Shown: positions 45,711-58,580 of the stretch, piece after piece
Position numbering within the stretch: the stretch's first letter is position 1
Layout of the letters: every line of letters begins with the position of its first letter
Assembly: GCA_024516155.1 (NCBI GenBank)
Contig: JAJJXM010000050.1
Location: 124,001 to 188,000 of the forward strand
DNA length: 64,000 bases
From: Pyronema omphalodes
Taxonomy: Eukaryota; Ascomycota; Pezizomycetes; Pezizales; Pyronemataceae
Direction: 5' to 3'
Program-made: the position numbers and the translations under genes
Notes under the pieces: generated by a model
Told to the model about the DNA's origin: nothing
The model's database searches: none
What the model saw: the letters and a program-made list of their open reading frames with translations, nothing else

Positions 45711-47800
45711 TCACGGCCCGCGCGGTCCGCAATCCCTTATTGCACTGGTACTAAGTGGCCACCATCTCCATTTATTCATTTTTTTCCTGGTCATTCTCGT
45801 CTCCGCTGATTCATTTTCCAAGATTCCTTTCTCCAAATCTCCAGTACTTGAGCGCGTCCATTTTGGAAGCCTAATTAATCCTGGGCGGCTATTGATATTA
45901 ACACTGAGATTATTTATGTCGCCATCGTTTGGAATTATCCTTTCTCGTGAATCTTCCTTTTTTGCGCCTTGTTTCTCTTGTTTCGATTTTTTCCACTTCG
46001 CATACCACCTTTCTTTGGAAGACCGTTCCCATACCTTCAATACAACCCATGTAAATACCATCAACCCCAGCGAGGCCGCTACAAACGTGTAGCTGAAAAG
46101 ATTATTGGGATTGGTGAATATCCCCGTTCCAAATATGGCCTGCAAACGTTATGATGTACTCATAGTGAAATGGAAAGATTTGCGCGTACTGCAATAAGTG
46201 ATGGTGGTAGGTAGAGCATGCATACTACTGTAATGACCTTCATTGATTGTGCATATTGTGTTGCCTTCTCTGAAAGTTCCAGCATTAAAACATTCTCACG
46301 TCGTGCAAAAACGTACGGAACCTAGGTTACGGATTAGCTAGATGTTTTTATACAGCACGTCCAGAATGGTCAACATACTATCGTCTTAACGACAGAAAAG
46401 AGACTTTCAGTCTTTAGGATTAGAGACTTAACACGTCTTCTATGCTCGGTTGTTTGAACAAGAAGTTCACCCAATTGCTGGTCGAACAGGTAATGCTCTC
46501 GTTCCGTCGCATATGGAGAACTTTCTTGTCTAAACTTCTCTTCTCGCTGAAGTGCCTCCAGACCGCGGCGTATTGATGAGATATTACTGCAATTGATATC
46601 CATCGCATGAGCTGCGGATATTAGCTGGACTTTAATATTTTCAATTCTCTGGGTGTCTTCGAGTTCAAGTTGGGATTCCAGGTCCATGGTGGCTACCGGG
46701 TTCCCAGGTTTTGGTCTCCACTGAAATACAACTGTATCCTACAAAGCGTTAGTAATATATTTTGATTTCCGCGAAACAAAACTGACCAGTCTCATAACTT
46801 TTTCCTCGAGTTCATTAATATATGGAATCCAGTTTTGACTAGCAGTGTTCATCATCATTAAATGGAGTTCTAGAGCATGAACATCTTGATATTGATTCAT
46901 CTCGAGTATCTGGGGAAAGAAGGTATTAAGATGCCGCCTGTAAGCCTGTGAAGCTTGTAACATTATCCACGTGGTGGTTTTGTTTGAGTAATGATATTTT
47001 GAGTAAATTCCCATTTTCCGAGTGGTCCATTTTGGTTTACCGGTTGCATTGCAAGTTCTGATGTCAACATACTTCCAGTTATAGCACATTTCTGATTGGT
47101 AATTGTGAGCTCTAGTCATAACGACATTCCGGGGGAAACAAACCAAACGTATTAAGCTGCTGTTGCGGGATCGATGTTGTTTGAGGTGTAATCTTCTGTC
47201 GATACACAACCAAATTTTCGTTGAACTCGTCTATTTTCTCGCCGTACAATTTAAGGACATCCAGAAATCCAAGAAATACCGCATGCCCAGAAAGGAGTTT
47301 CACCATATCTTGTATTGAAATCTTGAGTGACCCGAACGAATAGGCGGGGTCTATGAAACTTCTCCAGCATTAGAACATGTACTGACTTATTCTATGGGTA
47401 GCGTACTAGAAAAAATGCCTTAGAAGTTTCTACTCCAAAATCAATGAAATGCCTAAATATTACGTTTGCGGACAATGCACTTACACTGGTCGAGACATGC
47501 TGTATTACTTCGGTTAGTTGATGGGTATCAAGTGTAGCTATTCGCTCACTGATTAGTTGATTTCTCTTATTTAAAGAGACTTGGAGATTTACAGTGTCGT
47601 GGACCCTGGTCAGCCTGTATCAATAGGTAATCCACTTTCGTATTTTCGTTGCTGTAGTCGCAAAGATATCGATGGCATGATAGCATATCCGTGATGGTTT
47701 CCAGGTCGTACTTCCTGGGATCGTGCAAACTGCTTTTGATCGTGTATTCTGACCATCTCCTTCTTATTTCTTTTGTTTCAAGATCAATGTTTTCGTCCAT
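45711..47800 (-). CDS. CorA-like transporter-domain protein, copy 2 (possible pseudogene)
   Basis: Six exons, complement(45711..46139, 46190..46321, 46379..46738, 46787..47091, 47144..47350, 47485..47800). Exons 4 and 5 are 360 and 132 nt, identical in length to copy 1. Exons 2-6 read in frame: SFGSLKIS...FLGFLDVLKLYGEKI, EMCYNWKYVDIR, TTWIMLQASQAYRRHL, WIPYINELEEKV, FQWRPKPGNPVA, then helices YAQSMKVITVVCMLYLPPSL and LGLMVFTWVVLKVWE. Exon 1 starts MDENIDLETKEIRRRW but changes frame around 47570-47620: VDYLLIQADQGP leads to a stop, whereas another frame gives NKRNQLISERIATLDTHQ. Unless an unusual intron exists, the copy is broken. The GMN-equivalent reads IFGTG. Confidence 0.7.
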
Positions 47801-50800
47801 GTTATTTCGTTTGGCAGTGAGAGGGCGACAGTTTAAAAAATGAGGGGGCTGTTCACGTCGGGCGCAATGGATGCGTCGTCGCCTCTGCTCTTATACTTTG
47901 TGTACTGATGATGTGCACTGCCTCACTCCATAAAATACCGTCTTGTATTCTCAATTACATGCGACACAGCCGAAACACACCCCAGCTATAGGCTTATACA
48001 AATTCATAAACTCAACTACGATATGTAATCTTCAATTCTAGAGATTACTAGCAGTGCGACATCTTCATAAGCTTTCGAATATCGTCCTACTGAGATTTAG
48101 AAAAACTACAGTTCACACGGGGTCTATCCTTAGTCTACCTCAGTAAGGTGGCAGGGAATTTTGATCTTCCAATAATGGGCATCAACCTCCTAGATCCATG
48201 TTAAAGATGATCTGAGGCGCAAAATCTGCTTATCAACAGCCCCGCTGCATACCTCAATCTCCATAATTTCTGCGGGCCACTTTTCTCTAAGAAATGCCTT
48301 CAAGATATCTTTTTTGATGTATCTATGCGACTAAATCAGTCCGTGAAAAGTATCCTCAGTAATCTAAGGCGGTGATACCTAAGGCGAAGGTCTTGTTGAA
48401 TCATAGTTTTCCGGTGTTTCAGGATGTTTTGTGTGCTTGTAAGTACCTATGGATTACTTGTTAACCGTGGCCTATTTATTCCTGCGGATCGCGATGTATC
48501 TGAAAACATATTAATCGTTGGGTTATGGTGCATTCAGCTGTACTAGGTCCGTTACAACAGGATTGATCCTCATCACCAATGATCGGGACAAATCGTCGGA
48601 GGTGTGGGAGTACATACTGGAGCCGTAGACTGGTGTGAGGCACAGTTTGTCAAATAGAAGGTTGAACTATCACATACCAGCGGTGCCAACCACCGTGGAT
48701 TGAATATGAGTGCCCCCGGCCGCGAGTGCACGAGCGACCGGGGGTGGGGGCGCTAGCCACCACCTTTAGGCACGAGTAAGTTGGCCGGCCCAAAATATGT
48801 ATCTGGAAAAGCAAAGATTATGTTCTCTGTATTCTTTTCTCCACACATGTTGAGGTGCTTGTTGCATACCAACTACATATATAAGTTAATCGGTACTCTT
48901 GGTTGACGTTTCAGATATGGTGCCATAATCAGGGGATATTCAGGTGAACATAAAACTTCGACGTTGAGTGAGTTAGTATCTAGTAGCTTGTCTCTGTCAG
49001 AACCCACCCACCAACGTTTTCAGCCCTCTAACGCAAATATATATAAGACATCATGCGCTCCAAATTTTTTGTGGCAGTGTTTTCGAACACCTCACCAACC
49101 CACTCCATCTAGATGCAACATATTTGATAGGACCAACAGTTATGTTGCTGCTGCGACCGACAGCCAGTTTCGAAATGCTTTAAAACATCACTATAGGACG
49201 ATGGAACCTCGTAACTCAGTTCTGGAGAAGCTATGTAGTGCCGCGTACGAATCAACGCGCAATTCGGCCAAAAAGGATGCGCAAACCTTATTCCGGCTCG
49301 AGATACTACCTACATAGATCCTGCGAGAGACTCTAAATTGGTAATATGAAACACAAGAGCACAAGATACGGATGATATCGTCATTTCTTCTGTAATGGAA
49401 GGTTTTATAAACCTGAACGATCTCTATAGAAACTCCATACATATATGCACCTTCAATACTTGCTCATGTCAGCTAGTTTTGTCCATCTGTGCTCAAAAAA
49501 CCGTAAACACTCAAATAGTAGACCGTGTGAAGTGCAGAATACGCATTCATCTGTTCTCAAAGCAAATGTGTTGCTTCATATTTATGGTCGCCTATCTTGA
49601 GCAAATATGGCTGTGCGCGCATGAAGATCGCTTATGACTGCAGGTTTCATCAGAATCCCAGCTGCTTGCACAGCGAGGCATTTTAAAGGCCCTCAGTGGC
49701 TAAAGTTTATAGTAGCTTCGTTAATTTTGAGAACATTCAGGCAGATCTTGAAGACTGGAAATTCTGGTTGGATTTCAACGGCGACGGTCAGTCTCATGTG
49801 ACTGGTAGATTTTTCGATTGAATTGAGTGGTATGTAGATGCGCCGAGAACCTAGAGCCATAACAGCTCTTATCCTTTGATATAAGCCCCACAGAGCAAAC
49901 ACCCCATGATCGGGCGACTCTCACGCCTTGAAGTCTGCAATATGAAAGTTACATCATACATATTTAGATATAGGAGTCGATATTACAATGAATGGACAAT
50001 ATCTCTCGATCGGGTCCTAAAAGCACAACAACCATAAAGTAATCGCTTGTGAGGAATCGGAAAGAGTGCGCTGTCAATTCCGCCTCATAATCGTTTCCAT
50101 TGAGATTCGATATTGGCAGACCGAGTTACGGGTTTTCGTCGCAGCGATGTGGAAGACGGCGTGAACGGGTGGAAGGTGAGTCTATGTACTCTTTAAATCC
50201 ATGGCAGCTCTGTTGGTGCCGCACAACTAGCTAATGCTGGTTCTAGACAGGGGTCTGTGTCCTCGTCACACATATGCGGGGTACACATCAACTTCAAACA
50301 ACCTTAAAGCGTGTACGCAAAGAGCCTCAGAAATTACCGTAAAAAGAACGCGAGTGATACTTCGTGGCCCATGATTGTTATGCATTACAAAGATCATCCG
50401 ACTCTCTCTACGGTACGTTACCTACTTGTTCTTCGATCCATTGAATTCTGCCATGATTTACATATGGTTTATTATGCACTGCAAAACTATCTATGGTTAG
50501 GGTCTCAGAACCCATCGCATCCATCCCAATTTCAAATCTCTAACTCTGGGGAATTATATTTGCGGTTCGCCCTTATATACCGCTTCGATAGGACCCAGTG
50601 ATCTTCGATAGCATCGATTCAACAGCGGAATTTAGCATGGAAAATAAATTCGTGTCTGGCTGCGCAAACAACAGTCTCAATCAACAAAAGTTCGTTGTCT
50701 GGTACTTTCCACCAGGAATGGTAACTAGAGTGTTACATTGACATAAATTCACGTAACCGAAAGTTGCAGGATTATAGTTAACTTTAAAGTATCATGCTAA

Positions 50801-51921
50801 ACAAGTTGCCAAACTTGTTAACTTCACAAATCACACTTGCCTAGCCTTCTTGTCCAAATATGTATATCAGTCAAACACAGCGGGGACTTCTTTATGAACA
50901 AGGTTGCCCACAGCCGGTGGTTGTTTTTACTTCAAATGGCGGCTGGGTTGCAGCAGGTAACTTTAGGGGTAGAACTGGGAGTATCTTTGATGGGTTGACG
51001 ATGTGGAGTTATATGTAGGATGTGCATGAGCACTAGGTTCAACAAGCGGGGGTTTCAGTTTAAGCAGGCTTGTTTAGTAAGCAGCCTGGCTGGTTTAAAC
51101 CTCAAACATTCAAACTCCAAACTCTAGGGGGCGTTGCGCAAGTGTTGACGGTGGCAACCGCTATAGCTGAGGTGGTTTTGCTATGTATTCTTGTATGCTA
51201 AGCCTTCATTGTTACGATACAACTTAACCATATCGTGCTGAACTTTTACGGTAATTTACCATTTCTTCTTCTCACTGTCTTTGGAGATTTTCTCTCCTCG
51301 TCTCGAGCGAACTTCTGTGCAGCTAGCGAAGCTTCCCTGGTTTCCGTGTTAATTCTATCTCTGGTTGAGTGGCAGGTGGAGCTGTGAAATCATTGGAATA
51401 ACTCCAAAATTGTGCACTCGATTATTACTAATCATGTTCCGGGCTCTCGGCTGTTGCTCTGTTGGCTTATTTGACTGCCAGGAGCCGACCTGTATGTACT
51501 TCCATGTCACGCCCACAATGAGAAGCATTTAAAATTCTGATAATAATGCAATCAGATGACAGGGAATGGATCATGTAATCTTTAAGGTTGTACTAGGAAA
51601 TCAGTTGGAAGGATGGAATGGATTTCTTGCTTCTTTACTGGAAAGAGAATTGACAGCGGATTTAGTGCCCGAGAATTTTGTGTGCAGAGATAGCAATCTT
51701 TTTGAATTCACGCAGCAGTAAGGCTTAAATATCATTCGTGAATGACATTATGGACACCCAATTTACGGTATCACTGGATGTACTTTGTTACCTACTCATT
51801 TGATGGTTTTATGTAGGCTTTGTATCCCAATTCTCTATTAGTGAGGCATAGTTGACAGAACAATTAGACTATAGCTAAGCAAACTAGATATATACAAATA
51901 TCATACAAATTCTCCGCTGAA
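47801..51921. other. Gene-poor stretch
   Basis: The first ~700 bp resemble the flank of CorA-like copy 1. A G/C-rich imperfect hairpin (GCCCCCGG...CCGGGGG) lies near 48709-48752. Further on, only short frames without recognised products. No supported gene in about 4 kb. Confidence 0.5.
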
Positions 51922-53500
51922 TTAAAATTTAGCACCTTCTGTAGTCAAGAAAATCCTCTTAAGCATCTCCGCACCAAAGGTGTCCCTATCTCCCAAGTCC
52001 ACCGCAATTCGTACCCTGTTACCCATAGCTGCGTGTAACCAGCCCCCGCTGTCACTGGCTTTCGGCGGTTTGGTTGCATCAAGCTCCTTGATCTTGGTTC
52101 GCTTATCTATAACGGACATACCTCTTGTCCATTGACCATTGACCTCCACTCGGACGTCAACGTTCTCGTTGATTGTCCAATCTCCAGTCTCAGAGGTGAG
52201 AACATACCAGATGCATAAAGGATCATGTAAGGCTAGGAAACGGTCCTGGTCACGCTCACCATGAAGGGTATCCTTGATGACATCAAACGTACGTGCAACA
52301 AAGTAACGCACCCATTGTGCGAGGGGTGATCCTTTTTCGGGAGATTCTGGGCTCAGAACTAACTTGGTTACCTGGTCGAAGGTTTCCAACGAAAGGAGAG
52401 TGGTGTTGGTGATATCGAGTGGGAAGGTGGTCAGTTTGAGTGGGCGTGATAATTTAACAGGGTACGGCTGGAGTTCTCTGCATGGTGGCATAGTGGACTG
52501 TGGGGCTGGCGACGTGAGGGCGTAAATCCGCGCTGCTGAGTAAGAGCAGGCGTACTGATTAAACTTGATTCAAGTATTAGAGATATGGGTTTTCCGGATT
52601 GAGTTAAAAGCCTACCTCGGCGACTGGGGTTATGTTTCCCTCAACGTTTAGTGTTCCACCCATCACGACCACTTCTTTTGCTCTCAAGAATGTTTCAACA
52701 TCCTCATTAGCCGCAAGTGCAAGGTTTGCTAATGGCCCTACAGCAACAATGGTTACTGTGTCAGGCTCATTCTCTCTCAAGATGTTAAGAATTTCTTTGT
52801 GTGCTGGGATGACAGAAGGCCTGAAGTTTGGTGGAAGGACAGCCATCTGTGGATCATTAGAAGTTCCAGATGAGGCAAACATATGTTTCCAAGCCTTGTG
52901 AAGGTCAGTCTAATTGAACCAGATAAATACCGATTGGTGTACCTCAGCCGGGGAGTAATGAAGATGTGACAGCGTTTTAGCCTCATGGACACCCTGAAGA
53001 CCGTCATTTCCATCTAAAAGTCATATATTAACACTTTCCATCAAATCAAGGGAAAAGACGCACGGAAATAGTCATGCTCAAGAAGCTGATCTTCGATAGG
53101 ACAGGTTGCCCCAACTGCTAATATCGGCTTACACCGCTCAAGGGCAGAGAAACCAGGCTCCATTCCTTTCGCGATTCGCCACTGCCGTTCCATATGAAGG
53201 ATGTGGAACATGGACACCGCATTCCGTAAACATCTATTGACAGAATTTAGTATCAGCCATCCGTATCTATTGAGCCCCCATGGAGCCGTAACTGGATGTC
53301 CTTACTCCTCTACACCTATGTTTCCGAAGGTCAACGAAACCAGTGCAACTTCAAGTTCTTCTGAGGATGCAGAAAGTGCCAGGAGAAGTGCCAGGATATC
53401 ATCCACTCTGAATTAATGTTAATACGCGCTCTCTACAGGCTTCAGCTAGCTATAGCACACACCCTGGATCTGTGTCGATGATAATCTTCTTGGGTGCCAT
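51922..53500 (-). CDS. Inosine-uridine preferring nucleoside hydrolase (IUNH family)
   Basis: Six exons, complement(51922..52554, 52616..52909, 52943..53013, 53064..53233, 53306..53407, 53463..53500), give 435 residues with all phases consistent. Seen: DTDPGVDD at residues 9-16, the calcium-binding signature of the family, assembled across intron 1; VSLTFGNI; HGNDGLQG at ~103-110; TIVAVGPLANLALA at ~180-195 followed by VVVMGG; and HDPLCIWY in the C-terminal half, the position of the conserved catalytic-site His-Asp. Known reaction: hydrolysis of nucleosides to base and ribose in salvage. Cytosolic, no signal peptide. Longer than the ~315-350 residue bacterial enzymes, as often in fungi. Substrate preference cannot be told from sequence. 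Confidence 0.92.
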
Positions 53501-53765
53501 TTATTTATATCGTAACCTCGGGAACAGTGTAACGTGAAAAAGTAAAACTAGTTTACCGGTTTGAGGGAAGTATTTGTCTGCAAAATGAAAGCTCTGGAGA
53601 GTTGTCGAGGCGTTGAGCTAGCTTAAAGCTACCCCGCAATTGTTATCCTGGGAGCTTCCCAGACGCGGTAGTGCCAAGACTTCGGGATTTCTTCCCCACA
53701 ATTCCACCGACAACCTTACGTCATTTGACTGCTTCACAAACCACCTCCTCTTTCAGCCAGTAACT

Positions 53766-54263
53766 ATGTCTGCTACAAGTAATCCTATCACTCCGGTATG
53801 TTTATTACTAACTACAGATCATCTACGACTAACCTACCACTAGGAATCTTTTCAGCTCGCGATCCGGGAGCTTGATCTCGAACTGCTACACAGGGAATCG
53901 TCACGTCTACAGAACTCTATCTATCATTTGCAGCGTTCAAATATCGCGTTGGAAGAAGTCAAAGATGATGAAGACTGTGCAATAGCTATCCGAGAGAATC
54001 TTGAAACGATACAGAGGCAACAGGAACGCGTTCAGATGATTCGAGACGAGGTAGAGAGGCGAGGCTTCGGTGCTCCATGTGGAGAAAGAAAAGAGGAAGT
54101 CGACGAAACACACACACACGCCAATGGGGTAGTCGAAACAAACGGTGTCGGTGGAGCTACAGAGAATGGAATATCGGATAGTTCAGCGGGGGGAAATGGT
54201 GTCAGACAGGATCCTGCTGTGGAGTCAAGTACTGGAGAAGAGGAAGAGGGGATTTACCTTTGA
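53766..54263 (+). CDS. Tma17-like coiled-coil protein
   Basis: Two exons, join(53766..53795, 53844..54263), give 149 residues. The 10-codon first exon MSATSNPITP joins in phase 0 after GTATGT...CACTAG. Seen: a helical coiled-coil at ~14-85 (IRELDLELLHRESSRLQNSI, HLQRSN, IRENLETIQRQQERVQMIRD, EVERRG), then a Gly/Asn/Glu-rich disordered tail. The pattern LEN-I-HLxRSN ... AIxEN...IxxQxERxxxxRxEVxxRG resembles the fungal Tma17/Adc17 family, which is linked to ribosomes and proteasome assembly. Family assignment is from memory of the motif and tentative. It is divergent from the nucleoside hydrolase gene with a ~265 bp gap. Confidence 0.65.
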
Positions 54264-55768
54264 AGGAATACCGACTGTGCGATCTTGAAGTAGCATTTTC
54301 CTCGTCGGGCAAGTGTTCTGATAGCCAAAATTACTTCGTTAACTTCGATGCACATTCCTATGGACTCCACCATGCCGCATGTACTCGTGCACGAGTAGGG
54401 GTTCAGGTGCAAATCAAGATTACTTTCACGAATTCTTCATCAACCTTTGGTCCACCAGGATGTCGCCAGACTCATTCAAAAAGTACAACTCACACGTCTG
54501 ATAAGCCGGTAGAGTAAGGTTCACGAGCTACGCAAAATGCTCCATCGCTTCCGATATGTGTGAATAACCCAATCACCCATCCGTATCATACATATTACCC
54601 AGTGTTCAGTGTGCTCGTAGAACCATTCTGGTCTCGGAGCGCAATGTAATTGGCTTATGCAAATAATACCTGAGGTTCACCGTACTTTATCAAATGACAT
54701 AAATTTCCTGCATTCTGTAACAGCAAGAGCCTCGTCCGCAATTGCGGGCGCATACACAGCCTCAGGTAAACAGATATGTAGCCTATGAATGGTTTGATGA
54801 CCGCGTTTTTTTACCTGAGTCCTGCGCGCATTGCCGCTGCGGCTGACGATGTTACAAGGTTGGAACAGCCGACGGTGGGTCTAATGCACCGTGACACCAC
54901 ACAATCAGCGCTTCTGCCTCACCGAGCTGTCGCATGGACAGCTCTAGATGCCGTCAGTCACGCTGTCATTCGCAGCCTCAGGATTAACATTGTTTGATTA
55001 GGCGATGATGACGGCTAAAATTAATGGGCTTGGCGGCAGCCTAGAAGGCAGATTTGGAATGGAGAATCTTTAATATCAATTCTCCTATGTCCGCCCAGAG
55101 GATTGTTTCTAGAATGAATTATATCGCTGCCTAACGACACAACCACCAGAAACAATACTGCCGATAGGATGAATTATCGCCTACCTAGAGGATGATACTT
55201 GAGTCATAGTGGGATATATCTTTTTGTTTCCCTCCAGCTTCTATGCGATGTTCTCGAAGCCGCAATTATTTTTATGGTAACAGCTACAAACTTCTCTTTG
55301 TTAAGGTAATTATCATAGGCAATGCTAACACAAAGGTCTCTCATAGTAAATTAGATACGAATATACGTGTGCATACACCTAACAATACAATGACCGATCA
55401 AACTTCTTTGAAGCAGAATATCTCGCGAGACACTACATAATAAACCTCGATTTGGAGACTCGACGATACAACGGAGGATAGCGTTCCACGATTTTCAACA
55501 AACCCAAAGTCTATGTACCCGCTAGTAATGCTACAGATATCATGATGTAGTTTTAAGCGAACAATGCTTTAACTTAATTCCATTTGATTTACATATCATT
55601 CACAGAACCTAAAAAAGCTGAGCACGTAGGTCTTATGCCATTCCCCATCCAAAAATTATCTTTACAGAAAAAAGCAGCAATAAAAAATATGAAGGTAAGG
55701 AAAAGAGAAACCAATGAACTCCTAACCCATAAAATAGCTCATCTCCCATAATACGGGCTTAACTAGCA
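54264..55768. other. Intergenic, no supported gene
   Basis: About 1.5 kb with only short open frames lacking recognisable products. Possible 3' regions of the two flanking convergent genes. Confidence 0.5.
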
Positions 55769-56758
55769 TTAGTTTCCCGATCCTGCGTTGACATTCGTGG
55801 AGGAAGCGCGAGTACGTCTCCGTTGTTTTTTGGGAATGTAAATTCCGTGAACCTCTCTCTTGTGGGTTCTGAGATTATCCAGACGGAATGGTTTCCCTCT
55901 GTATCTGTTACATCCAGGTTCGTCACAAGTGTATCGTTGGGGAAGATGTCCAAGTGTTTCTGAATGCATGGATTCGATGTGTCGTTTTAGGTTTTTCCGT
56001 TTATTACCGCAATACGTGCAGACTTCCCCTTCCTTGCGACCGTTTCTTCCACTTGCTCCTTGTCCCCTTGTTTTTCTTAGTTTATGCACAGAATCAGATG
56101 CACGATACACTTACAAATCATTCGCTGTCTGGAAATCTTGAGGAGACTGTGGTTGTCTTTGAGATGATATATTCGGTGTCATCAAAGAACTGAAAATTTG
56201 TATTTAGCTTTACGCCACAGGCGTTGAAATGGTATGGTATTCTTTTCCGCTTACCCTCCGACAGCTGGGGCCGCTTGGTTTAAAGGAGCAAAGAAGCCTT
56301 GAGGAGGGTTGAGGTTGCTATTTAAGGATTTTAACACATGGTTTGGAACTGCCATTTCCATTTGAAACTTACGGGTCATAAGGAGATGAGGAGTACAGGG
56401 CTTCTTGAGAACTGTCGGAGCAGTTGAAAGACTCGTGAGGGTCGAAAGAGTTGTTAAACTGGTCTTGTGGTGGTGTAATGTATGGTGTACCATAATACAG
56501 AGGAAAACTCTGCGCTTGGACATTCATTACGTTCTGTGTATGTTCAGCTACCTCATCTCCTTAACTTACAAAACATCGAATGCCTATTTTTGACCTACAT
56601 GTTGCGGGAAGACGCGATTCTATGAAATACCCAAAATGTTAGGTCAGTTAGAGAGACGCAGTAGTCAATGTACTAACATTATTGATGTTCTGCGTGTTCT
56701 GAATGTGTTGACGGTCTGTCATGCCATGACGCCCGTTGCCATTGTTGAAGTTCGCCAT
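55769..56758 (-). CDS. C2H2 zinc-finger protein, putative transcription factor
   Basis: Five exons, complement(55769..56075, 56115..56189, 56255..56317, 56373..56533, 56678..56758), give 228 residues with all phases consistent. Seen: a disordered Asn/Gln/Pro/Ser-rich N-terminus (MANFNNGNGRHGMTDRQHIQ, SFNCSDSSQEALYSSSPYDP, SLMTPNISSQRQPQSPQDFQ). Then two zinc-finger-like units at ~150-205: CTYCGNKRKNLKRHIESMH (CX2C...HX4H) and CDEPGCNRYRGKPFRLDNLR followed by THKREVH (CX4C...HX4H). A basic C-terminal tail (PKKQRRRTRASS) follows. Known: such fingers bind DNA; the target is unknown. Small exons are linked by 50-70 bp introns. Confidence 0.85.
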
Positions 56759-58580
56759 AGCTGAATGTGTATCTAAGCGAGTAATAAGGGATCTAGATTT
56801 GAGGTTTGCGATTTGTGAGTTTGAACTGAAGGAATGCAGGTGTATTTATGAGGACGGGTGGGTGAGTATTAATAAAAAGTGTCACAGTGACTACTCCTCA
56901 GCACGAAATATTCACTGTTAAAGTAAGCTTTCCCCAGTACCCCCACAGGATATCAGGAAAGATGGGCAGGAGTGGAGGAGCATATATCTATGATATGGAA
57001 AACACGCTCCGCCACCCACTGGACCCTCAACACCCTTGCTACCGTTACCTGAGTCCGATTTACCTCAGTCTAGTACATTTTTATCATACCTGCTGAGGCA
57101 TTGCTGGATGCACTGCGCACGAAATGCCATGATATTTTGTATTAACTACTTTGATTCCACGGAATTTGTCTTTCTGGTTTAATTTGCACTTGGACGTTTG
57201 AATTTATTGGGACATTTATCAAGAGCTGTATTTGAATTTACATAATACGTAAATAAGAAATATAGAGCCACCACTAATTCTAGTAGAGCAACATCGATTA
57301 GTTTTAGCACCACTGTAATTACTTTGGTGATACAAGCTACTACTTACTTGTTGCGCACAAAATCCGCACCGTCATCATCCCCCCGCACAGCGATATGCTA
57401 GCCAGCTGTAGCAACTTTCGTCTGTGAGGGAGCTCAGCCATAATCTTGAGAACAAGGCCCTGGATTGATAACTTAACAGTGGTCCAATCCGTAGCCACGT
57501 ACAGGCAGGGAAGAAATGGGAATGACTCAGGGTTGGAAGTGCATGAATTTATCGGATCTATATCACGGTACGGTTGTCACCGAAATGTTAAGCGCTTCTT
57601 AGACGAATTAGACATCGCCGCACCTATGAGCTCGGTTGATTATTGGCAAGGCAACGTCAAAAAGATCAACCGGACGTGCCTGGCCAAACAAAAGCATGGT
57701 CACGCCAAAAAGGGCCCGCACAACACAGCCTCCCTCCGCCAACACGCCGCACCTAGTTACGAGATAGGAGATATTCATAGTGTTGCCTGTTTCTTTTAAT
57801 TTAAATTGCGACCGTAATCCGTTGTATGAATTGTCCAGCGGAGGTACCGCTCAGTTAGTTTCCCTACAGAAAATACACGCACAGACTTAATACCCACAGT
57901 GGTGAAATAGGGTTTAGGGCTACACCTTTCTCGTGATTTGCCGCACCGGCAGTGGAGGAACAGGCTTTCAACCTGCTGTCCCACCACGCGGCACAACCGT
58001 TTTTCCCTACGCGAACAACCGCGACTACATCGTATGGCACCATCCATATGCACGGGTCTAAGCATAGATAGCATCAGGCAGCAGAGTTTTAATCTATTGG
58101 TTTGGATGGACTTCCCTCCAATGGACAGTACCTCTCTAACAAATACGCAAATAGTAACAAAATCAATACCGGTTTCTTATCCAGTTCCTACGTTCGCCTT
58201 GGGAGTGAGCCCTGACAGCTCGCCTAATCCCGCGGATTATAAGCGAACGCACGTATCCGCACTATCGAGGGGATTAGAATCCAAGCTAGTTGCGTTTTTT
58301 TTGGACGTCGATCGTCACGATCTCCATTCATTGTCTTACCGCTTGGCCATTTGGCTTTGAGAGCAACCAAGCCAGAACTCCTCGCTGGAGTGCATTTGAA
58401 GCTCATGAGTCAACAGAATAATTGTGATTGGTATGGGGAAATTTTATCACCTTTCCATTTTTGCAATCCTGACACAGGCAGCTAGCAAATTTTCGGCAGT
58501 AACATTGAAAATTTATTATTATCTCAAACTTTATCGTCTATATCGGTACAGGAACCGGATTTTATATGATAAAAATCACT
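56759..58580. other. Intergenic, no supported gene
   Basis: It includes the promoter of the C2H2 gene. Frames at 57446-57799 and 57938-58360 have no recognised product and no splicing support. Confidence 0.45.

Noticed and set aside
47485..47800. A 55-bp GTAAAT...AATAG intron that would join the two frames in exon 1 of CorA-like copy 2
   Set aside because: It gives an open joint but removes a segment (NKRNQLISER) that aligns with copy 1, and the phase at the next intron then fails.
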